NCBI GenBank assembly: GCA_005893185.1 | Contig: VBOS01000053.1 | Span: 1 to 9,254, forward strand | DNA from: Candidatus Eiseniibacteriota bacterium | GTDB lineage: Bacteria; Eisenbacteria; RBG-16-71-46 | Direction: 5' to 3' | DNA: 9,254 bases | Shown: positions 1-5,378 of the stretch, one piece after another | How positions within the stretch are numbered: position 1 is the first letter of the stretch | Layout: every line of letters begins with the position of its first letter | Translations under genes and position numbers: made by a program | Notes under the pieces: model-generated | Seen by the model: only the letters and a program-made list of their open reading frames with translations | What the model was told of the DNA's origin: nothing | Databases searched by the model: none

Positions 1-8
1 GGACAGGC

Positions 9-23
9 GCGGGCTCAACCCGC
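9..23 (-). other. Short hairpin downstream of the cytochrome gene
   Basis: GCGGG and CCCGC pair around a 5-nt loop, starting 14 nt after the cytochrome stop (38-40). No T-run follows on the minus strand before the window ends, so this is at most a weak terminator or the start of a longer structure outside the window. Confidence 0.25.
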
Positions 24-37
24 CTCGTCCGCCCCGC

Positions 38-565
38 TCAGCGCGGCGCTTGCGGAGCCCGGGCGGTGTCGCTCGCGGCCGACACCGGCGCCGCCGCGCG
101 CGCGGGCGCTGCCTTCACGCGCGGGCCGAAGCTGCGCACGAGATAGGTGCGCAGCGTGTCGTGCTCCTCGGGCGTCATGGCCACGCCCCACTTCTCCATC
201 TGGGCGAGCGTCTTCTCCCACGCGGTCGAGTCCTTGGCTTGCTGCGTGATGAGCATGGCCGAGTGGCAGAGCACGCACCAGCGCTCGGCGATGCCGCGCC
301 CGGCGCTGTCGGGAAGCGCGGTCGCATAGGCTAGCCGCCGCGCAGCCGTGTCGCGCGGCGCGCTCTCGCCCGCGCCCTGCGGCTCGGCGGGCTGCTGCGC
401 GGCGGCGAGCGTGACAGCGCCCGTGCGCACGCCGTCGCCGGATCCCGCGCGGGGCGCGCTCGTGCGCGCCGCCGTCGCCGCGCCCACACCGCCACGCGCG
501 GCGAGCCCGGCGCCCGCGAGAGCCGCGCACGTCAGCCCGAGCGCCAAGAGCCTACGGGCGGACAT
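38..565 (-). CDS. Mono-heme cytochrome c, probable electron acceptor of the adjacent sulfite-oxidase-type enzyme
   Basis: A 175-residue exported c-type cytochrome. The N-terminus has basic residues then a hydrophobic stretch (residues 5-23), read as a Sec signal. A long Ala/Pro/Gly-rich linker runs to about residue 85. One heme-binding CXXCH (CVLCH, C97, C100, H101) follows, and M123 in the W-x6-M spacing after W116 is the likely distal ligand. The compact heme domain ends near 148 (TYLVRSFGP), followed by an Ala/Pro-rich tail to 175. The ATG at 565 is chosen because it precedes the signal peptide directly and has AAGG 9 nt upstream; an in-frame ATG at 598 would add 11 polar residues and a longer overlap. 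The gene starts 14 nt inside the molybdoenzyme gene, implying translational coupling. In the known SorAB sulfite dehydrogenases, a small cytochrome c takes electrons from the Mo subunit. That role here is inferred from family and position. Confidence 0.87.
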   Translation of the reverse strand: MSARRLLALGLTCAALAGAGLAARGGVGAATAARTSAPRAGSGDGVRTGAVTLAAAQQPAEPQGAGESAPRDTAARRLAYATALPDSAGRGIAERWCVLCHSAMLITQQAKDSTAWEKTLAQMEKWGVAMTPEEHDTLRTYLVRSFGPRVKAAPARAAAPVSAASDTARAPQAPR

Positions 566-1721
566 CGACCGTGACCTTGTGGATGGCGTTGTTCCCATAA
601 CCGCCCGCGTTGATCTCGGGCTCAGCTGGCTGCACGTTGCCCGCCTGGTCGGTGGCGCGCGCCATGAGCGTGACGCGCGCCGGCGGCTTCACGTCGATCT
701 CGGTCGCCCACAGTCGCCACGACATGGGCTCGCTGTCGCCCATGAATCCGGCGGGGCTCCAGGTCCTGCCGCCGTCCACCGAGATCTCGACGAGACGCAG
801 GCCCGCGGGGCCGGCCCACGCCGCGCCACGCACCTGGAGCTTCTTCGGCGGCTTGGCGAGCGGGAGCTGCACCCGCGAGCCTTCGAGCGGGCGCGTGATC
901 ACCGACTTGACGCGCATCTCCTCGACCGGCGGGGACGTCAGTGGATCGCCGCCGGGCGCGACGTAGCGATAGCCCTTCACCATGAAGTGGTTGTCGGAAG
1001 GCTCGGCCTCGACGCGCACGCGCGTCACCCACTTGACCGAGGCCATGCCGAACCAGCCGGGCACGATCGCGCGCAGCGGCGCCCCGTGGAGCGCGGGGAT
1101 CGGCTCGCCGTTCATGCGGTCGGCGAGCAGCACGTCCTGCATCGCCTTCTCGATCGGGATGCTGCGCAGGAAGCGCGGCACGTCGGGCAGCGGGGCCTGG
1201 TCGGCGGTCTCGAACCACACGTGACGCGCGTCCGGGCCGACCTCGGCCCGGCGCAGCAGATCCGCGAGCGGCACGCCGCGCCAGCGCGCGTTGCCGACCG
1301 CGCCGCGGCCCCACTGCGTGCCAGATGTGTTGGGCAGCTTCATCAGCCCGCGCCCGTTTCCCGCGCACTCGAGCACGGTCACGGCGTCGATCTTGGGCAT
1401 GGCGCCGAATTCGTCGAGCGTGAACGAGAGCGGCGTGCGCACGAGTCCCGCGACCTCGAGCCGCCACGCCCCGGAGTCGATCGTGGGAACCGGGAAGTGG
1501 CTGCGGACGAAGAAGCGGTCGTTGGGCGTGAGCCACGCGTTGGCCAGCACGCCGACCGCGGTCTCCCAGTGCTCGGGCCAGTCGTTGCGGACGATGAGAT
1601 CGGCGGGCGTCGGCGCGGCCCCCGGGCCGGCGGCCAACGCGGAGCGTGCCCACGCAGGCAGCGCGCCGAAAGCCCGCGGGTGCGCGCAGCTGCGTCGGTC
1701 GTGAGATCCACCCGCTCCCAC
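552..1721 (-). CDS. Sulfite-oxidase-family molybdopterin oxidoreductase (SorA/SoxC-like)
   Basis: A molybdenum-cofactor enzyme of the sulfite oxidase family, which oxidises sulfite or related substrates and passes electrons to a cytochrome. In the 389-residue reading the Mo domain covers about 60-255. The Mo-ligating cysteine is C119 in VLECAGNGR. Other family landmarks are NGEPIPALHGAPLR (204-217), PGWFGMASVKWV (221-232) and GYRY (250-253). The C-terminal Mo-co dimerisation domain (about 265-389) has the typical ISVDGGRTW (313-321) and ATDQAGNVQ. The GTG at 1721 has no usable ribosome binding site, and the leader has twin arginines (R9-R10) but no normal Tat core, so the N-terminus is doubtful (see the GTG at 1756). 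The next gene encodes a cytochrome c, supporting a SorAB-like pair. The true substrate cannot be told from sequence; SoxC and YedY-type relatives are alternatives. Confidence 0.88.
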   Translation of the reverse strand: MGAGGSHDRRSCAHPRAFGALPAWARSALAAGPGAAPTPADLIVRNDWPEHWETAVGVLANAWLTPNDRFFVRSHFPVPTIDSGAWRLEVAGLVRTPLSFTLDEFGAMPKIDAVTVLECAGNGRGLMKLPNTSGTQWGRGAVGNARWRGVPLADLLRRAEVGPDARHVWFETADQAPLPDVPRFLRSIPIEKAMQDVLLADRMNGEPIPALHGAPLRAIVPGWFGMASVKWVTRVRVEAEPSDNHFMVKGYRYVAPGGDPLTSPPVEEMRVKSVITRPLEGSRVQLPLAKPPKKLQVRGAAWAGPAGLRLVEISVDGGRTWSPAGFMGDSEPMSWRLWATEIDVKPPARVTLMARATDQAGNVQPAEPEINAGGYGNNAIHKVTVDVRP

Positions 1722-1752
1722 ACCTCGGGCCGCAGGGCGCGGTCGCGCGCGC

Positions 1753-1756
1753 TCAC
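1753..1756 (-). promoter_or_regulatory. GTGA stop/start overlap, candidate native start for the molybdoenzyme in another frame
   Basis: The kinase stop TGA (1755-1753) overlaps a GTG at 1756-1754. GGGTGGGG (1772-1765) sits 8 nt upstream, a credible ribosome binding site. The reading frame from this GTG starts MSARDRALRPEVWERVDLTT and its first sixteen codons all end in G or C, as in real genes of this window. It is not the frame of the molybdoenzyme; joining them needs the equivalent of one missing base between about 1715 and 1680. A join after TTD would give TTDRRS, keeping a twin-arginine pair. Confidence 0.4.
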
Positions 1757-4035
1757 GATGCGAACCCCACCCGGTGCAACAGTTCCTCGAAGCGCGGGTC
1801 CGAGCGCACCGGATCGAGCCGCGGATGCACCTTCAGCCACACCAGGGCGCGGTCGTGCTCGCGTCCGGCGCGGTCGAGCCATTCGAATGCCGCGCGATGC
1901 TCGCCGAGCGCCACGTGAATCACGGCGACCGCGTGCGACGACACCGTGAGGCCCCGCGCCTTCTCGGTGAGCGCCTCGAGCACGGCACGCGCGTCGGCCT
2001 CGCGCCCGGCAAGCGCATACGCGTGCCCCAGGCCGGCGTGGCTGCGTGGGTCGCCGCCCGACAGCTCGGCGGCGGCCAGGAACTCCTCGATGGCCTCGCC
2101 GGCGCGGCCACTCTGCGCCAGCGCGCGCGCCAGGTCGTTGCGGGCCGGGTAGAAGGTGGGCTCCACCTCGATCACGCGCCGCAGGTGCGCGATGGCCTCG
2201 TCGAAGCGGCGCTGGAAGTAGAGCACGTCCGCCAGCGAAGTCGCGATCGCGAATCCCAGCGGGTCGAGCGTCTCGGCGCGACGTCCCTCGGCGACCGCCT
2301 CCTCGAAGCGGGCCTGGGAGGCGAGCAGCTCCGCGTACCACTGGTGCGCGGTGGCGTAGCCGGGATTCTGCGCGATGGCCTCGCGGAACGCGCGCTCGGA
2401 CCCATCCCAGTCCCAGTCGAAGAAGAAGCGGATGAAGCCGAGCGAGGTGTGCGCCTCGGCGAGCCGTGGGTCGAGATCGAGCGCGCGGCTGGTCGCGGCC
2501 CGCGCCCGCGAGGCCGCCTCCAGCGGCGCAACGCTGCCGAGGTCGGCCAGGATGTTGTAGGCGTCCGCGAGCCCCGCGTGTGCCGCGGCGTAACTCGGAT
2601 CGGCCGCGATCGCCTGCTGGAAGAAGTCGGCCGCGCGCCGCACCTCGGCGGTGGTGCGCTTGTTCCAGCAGTGACGTCCGCGCAGGTAGGCCTCGTAGGC
2701 GCGCGGGTTCACCGCCCGCGTTCCGCCCAGGCGTTCCCGCTCGCCCGGCGTGAGCTTGATCTGCACCTCGCCTGCGATCGCCTGCGCCAGCTCGCCCTGG
2801 AGCGCCAGGACGTCGCCCACGTCGCGCTCGTAGCTCTGCGCCCAGAGATGACGGTCGGCGGCCGCCTCGATGAGCTTCACGGTGACGCGCACGCGGTCGC
2901 CGGCGCGGAACACCGCCCCTTCCACGATCGCGTCCACGCTCAGCTCGCGCGCGATCTCGGGCAGGGATCGGCGCACGCCCTTGTACTGCATGGCGGAGGT
3001 GCGCGAGGTCACGCGCAGCGCCCCGATCCGGGCGAGGTTGGCGATCAGCGACTCGGTCATGCCGTCGGCGAAGAACTCCTGCTCCGGGTCGCGCGAGAGG
3101 TTCTCGAGCGGGAGCACAGCGAGCGACTCGATGCGCCGCGGTTCCCTGCGATCTTCGACGCGTGCCGCAGCTCGCTCGCGCGGCGCGGCCGCGCGCCGCA
3201 GGTCAACGGCCAGGTCGGCCGCCGACTGGTAGCGTTCCGCCGGATCCTTCTCGAGGCACTTGAGGATGATCTCCTCGAGCCGCGCCGAAAGCTCCGGGCG
3301 GAAGCGGGAAGGCGGCGGCGGCGGCGAATTGATGATGAGGTTGGAGAGCACAAGCGCGACGCCGTTCTCGAACGGGAGACGTCCCGTGGACATGTGGTAG
3401 AGCACGACGCCCAGCGAGTAGAGATCGGTCCGCGCGTCGACGCGCCCCTCCATGAGCTGCTCGGGCGCCATGTAGGGGAGCGTGCCGACCAGCCCGCCCG
3501 GGGACGGGGCCATCCCCGAGAGCGCAGCGCTCAGCAGCCGGGCGATCCCGAAGTCGAGCACCTTGACCTGGCCGCGAGTTGTCACCATGACGTTTCCGGG
3601 CTTGAGGTCGCAGTGCACGACCTGCTCCTCGTGGGCGGCCCGGAGCGCTTCCGCGACCTGCTCACCGATCGTGGCGACCTCGGAGTCGGGAAGCGGGCCG
3701 AAGGCGAGCTTGCGCTCGAGGGTCTCGCCCTCGACGAACTCCATCACCAGGAAATCCTGGCCGCCCTCCTCGCCGACGTCGAAGAGCGTGGCGATCGCCG
3801 GATGATTGAGGCGGGAGAGCGTGCGTGCCTCGCGGCGGTGATCTCCGCCTGCGAGCGCGCCGAGCGGCAGCAACTTGAGCGCGACCTCGCGCTCGAGCCG
3901 CTCGTCGGTCGCGCGATAGACGACCCCCATGCCGCCTTCGCCGACCTGCTCCAGGATGCGGAAGTGGGACAGGGTGCCGCCGGGCTTGAGCGCGCTCTCG
4001 GACCGGGGGGTAGACCCTCTCAGCATGTTCGGCAT
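1753..4035 (-). CDS. Ser/Thr protein kinase fused to a TolB-like domain and TPR repeats
   Basis: A 760-residue, three-part signalling protein. The kinase domain (about 24-280) has a glycine loop GEGGMG (32-37), the ATP lysine K54 in VALK, E69 in helix C, catalytic loop HCDLKPGN (141-148), DFG (161-163), APE (190-192) and the TDLYSLGVVLY segment (203-213). Cysteine replaces the usual arginine of HRD, so this is a non-RD kinase, possibly not controlled by activation-loop phosphorylation. Residues 303-430 (SLAVLPLENLSRDPE onward) match the TolB/FlgO-like domain often found in such fusions. TPR-like helical repeats fill about 445-755. No membrane segment is visible between kinase and TolB-like part, where many relatives have one, so it is predicted cytosolic. 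ATG 4035 and ATG 4026 are both possible starts; neither has a clear ribosome binding site. Substrates are unknown; the molybdoenzyme follows directly downstream. Confidence 0.9.
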   Translation of the reverse strand: MPNMLRGSTPRSESALKPGGTLSHFRILEQVGEGGMGVVYRATDERLEREVALKLLPLGALAGGDHRREARTLSRLNHPAIATLFDVGEEGGQDFLVMEFVEGETLERKLAFGPLPDSEVATIGEQVAEALRAAHEEQVVHCDLKPGNVMVTTRGQVKVLDFGIARLLSAALSGMAPSPGGLVGTLPYMAPEQLMEGRVDARTDLYSLGVVLYHMSTGRLPFENGVALVLSNLIINSPPPPPSRFRPELSARLEEIILKCLEKDPAERYQSAADLAVDLRRAAAPRERAAARVEDRREPRRIESLAVLPLENLSRDPEQEFFADGMTESLIANLARIGALRVTSRTSAMQYKGVRRSLPEIARELSVDAIVEGAVFRAGDRVRVTVKLIEAAADRHLWAQSYERDVGDVLALQGELAQAIAGEVQIKLTPGERERLGGTRAVNPRAYEAYLRGRHCWNKRTTAEVRRAADFFQQAIAADPSYAAAHAGLADAYNILADLGSVAPLEAASRARAATSRALDLDPRLAEAHTSLGFIRFFFDWDWDGSERAFREAIAQNPGYATAHQWYAELLASQARFEEAVAEGRRAETLDPLGFAIATSLADVLYFQRRFDEAIAHLRRVIEVEPTFYPARNDLARALAQSGRAGEAIEEFLAAAELSGGDPRSHAGLGHAYALAGREADARAVLEALTEKARGLTVSSHAVAVIHVALGEHRAAFEWLDRAGREHDRALVWLKVHPRLDPVRSDPRFEELLHRVGFAS

Positions 4036-4039
4036 TCTA
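4034..4039 (-). promoter_or_regulatory. Possible -10 element for a leaderless kinase transcript
   Basis: The minus strand reads TAGAAT, five of six matches to TATAAT, followed by 7 nt and then the ATG at 4026. That is the spacing expected when transcription starts at the first base of the start codon, and it would explain the missing ribosome binding site. No good -35 hexamer is seen at 16-18 bp. The element overlaps the other candidate ATG (4035), so the two models exclude each other. Confidence 0.22.
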
Positions 4040-4050
4040 CTACCGACCGG

Positions 4051-4058
4051 AACCGGTT
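4051..4058. promoter_or_regulatory. AACCGGTT palindrome upstream of the kinase, possible operator
   Basis: A perfect 8-bp palindrome, extended by a second CCGG (4047-4050) beside it, lies 15 bp upstream of the kinase ATG at 4035. Its position would fit a repressor or activator site, but short palindromes of G and C are frequent in DNA this GC-rich, and no protein is assigned. Confidence 0.18.
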
Positions 4059-4062
4059 GCGC

Positions 4063-4085
4063 GGCGCTCCCGCACGGCGGGCGCC
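4063..4085 (-). other. GC-rich hairpin in the gap between the tandem-TPR gene and the kinase gene
   Basis: An inner perfect stem CCCGC/GCGGG closes a 3-nt loop (4069-4081), and an outer GGCG/CGCC stem (4063-4066 with 4082-4085) adds four pairs with a 2-nt bulge. It lies in the only sizeable intergenic gap (4036-4121). There is no T-run after it in either direction, so it is not a standard intrinsic terminator. It could mark the border of two transcription units or be an RNA processing or pause site. Confidence 0.3.
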
Positions 4086-4121
4086 CGGTCTGTGCGGCCG
4101 GCGACGTCGCGCTCGAAAGAT

Positions 4122-5378
4122 TCAGTAGCTCAGTCCCGGGCCGGCATGGGTGTCGAGCGGCAGTGTCGGGTCGCGGAGTGTCCGCTCCATCAGACGCGCC
4201 GTGACGGAGAGATCCGGATAGGAAGGATCGGTCGCCACCGCGCGGTGAAGCTCGGCTACGGCGTCCATGGGGAATCCCCACACCCGGAGGAAGAACGCGC
4301 GCGCGACGATGACCCGGGCACGGTCGCGCGGCCGGCGCGCGGCGCGCTCGGTGCGCGCCAGCTCGTCGAGGCACTCGAGCATGAGGCGCACGCGCGCCTC
4401 GCTGCGAATCGAAGCCTGATGCGATGCGAGCTGCAGCGCGGTCGCGAACTCGAGGCCGAAGTCGAGCCGAGCGGGCGGGATCTCGGGCGCGACGCGTCGG
4501 TAGAAGGGCAGGCTCTCGTACGCCCGGTCGGCGCGGAAGAGGCGCGCGGCTTCGGTCGCGGCTTCGGCCAGGCTCATGCCAGCAGCGCGGTCGGCGGCGG
4601 GCCGCGCCCGCGGGATGGCCGCCGGCCGCGGGCTCCGCACCAGAATGAGCACGGCGCGCGCACCTCCGAGCAGGAGCACGACCGCGATCGCGCCGAGGAG
4701 CGCGCGCTGCCGAAGGCTCCCGCGCGCGGATCCGCGATCCCGCGACCCCGGCGCCGAAGGACGCGCCGCGCCCGCGGCGGACGCGCCGCGATCCGCATCC
4801 GGCGCCGGCGAAAAGTCCGGGCCCGAGATGCGGCGCGTCCACCGGCGCCGGGCCAGCGCCGCCTGCGCCCACGAGCCATCCGCCGCGGCCGCCGCCCGGG
4901 CTTCCGAGAGCGCGTTCCACGGCAGCCCCCATGCGCCGAGCTGGCGCGCCCGCGCCAGGTGCACGGTTGCGGCCGCGCGCGGGGAGCGCGCGAGCCGCTG
5001 CGCGCGCTCCAGCTCCGCCATCGCCCGCCGCATGAGTTCGATGCTCTCGAAGCTCGAGCGGGTGGAGCGGACCGCCAAGCCGAGAACCGTTCGCCCCTCC
5101 ATCGATGCGCCCTGGAGCGCGTTCGCGTAGTCGTGGCGCAGCGACCAGTCGTCCTCCGGGAGCAGCTCGATCATGCGCCGGAAGTACGGCAGGCTCTCGG
5201 TGTGCCGCCGCGCCGCGACGAGCCGCGAGGCTGCAGCATAGGCCTGCTCGAGGCTCGTCGCCGGCGGCGGGGGCAGGGCTTCGGCTGCGCGGAACGCCGA
5301 GGAGTCGGACGCAGACTCCGCGCGAGCCAAAGACGCCCCGAGCGCCACGACCAGCCCCGCGAGAAGCGCGCGCGTCAT
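4122..5378 (-). CDS. Membrane protein of two fused paralogous TPR-like modules
   Basis: A 418-residue protein of unknown function. Residues 1-20 form a signal peptide ending ARA-ES. Module 1 (about 42-180) is alpha-helical and TPR-like. A Pro/Ala/Arg-rich linker (181-224) leads to a hydrophobic segment (226-247), then module 2 (269-400), which clearly repeats module 1: SLEQAYAAASRL matches SLAEAATEAARL, ESLPYFRRM matches ESLPFYRRV, and WGLPWNAL matches WGFPMDAV. The hydrophobic segment itself resembles the signal peptide, so whole gene copies seem to have fused. If the first signal is cleaved and the second acts as a membrane anchor, module 1 is periplasmic and module 2 cytoplasmic. ATG 5378 overlaps the upstream stop as ATGA, with GGAAG close by; longer in-frame extensions run into the upstream gene and are rejected. 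It is probably co-translated with the glycosidase-like gene. Confidence 0.82.
   Translation of the reverse strand: MTRALLAGLVVALGASLARAESASDSSAFRAAEALPPPPATSLEQAYAAASRLVAARRHTESLPYFRRMIELLPEDDWSLRHDYANALQGASMEGRTVLGLAVRSTRSSFESIELMRRAMAELERAQRLARSPRAAATVHLARARQLGAWGLPWNALSEARAAAAADGSWAQAALARRRWTRRISGPDFSPAPDADRGASAAGAARPSAPGSRDRGSARGSLRQRALLGAIAVVLLLGGARAVLILVRSPRPAAIPRARPAADRAAGMSLAEAATEAARLFRADRAYESLPFYRRVAPEIPPARLDFGLEFATALQLASHQASIRSEARVRLMLECLDELARTERAARRPRDRARVIVARAFFLRVWGFPMDAVAELHRAVATDPSYPDLSVTARLMERTLRDPTLPLDTHAGPGLSY
5375..5378 (-). promoter_or_regulatory. ATGA translational-coupling overlap
   Basis: The TGA stop of the glycosidase-like gene (5377-5375) shares bases with the ATG (5378-5376) of the tandem-TPR gene. 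The overlap fixes the start of the downstream gene and indicates one transcript with coupled translation. Confidence 0.75.

Noticed and set aside
348..1949. A 533-codon plus-strand frame across the cytochrome and molybdoenzyme genes
   Set aside because: It crosses several real genes, has no family motif, and its composition is that of an antisense shadow.
4063..4085. The intergenic hairpin as an intrinsic terminator
   Set aside because: No T-run follows on either strand, so it was kept only as a hairpin of unknown role.
1774..4128. A 784-codon open frame on the plus strand, antisense to the kinase
   Set aside because: It is rich in Arg, His, Leu and Ala with no recognisable domain, and mirrors a gene with clear kinase motifs. 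Long antisense frames are expected when third positions are nearly all G or C.
4036..4932. An N-terminal extension of the kinase reading frame to 4932
   Set aside because: The extra residues are Arg/Pro/Ala-rich and overlap the tandem-TPR gene by hundreds of bases. The kinase domain begins shortly after the ATGs at 4035 and 4026.
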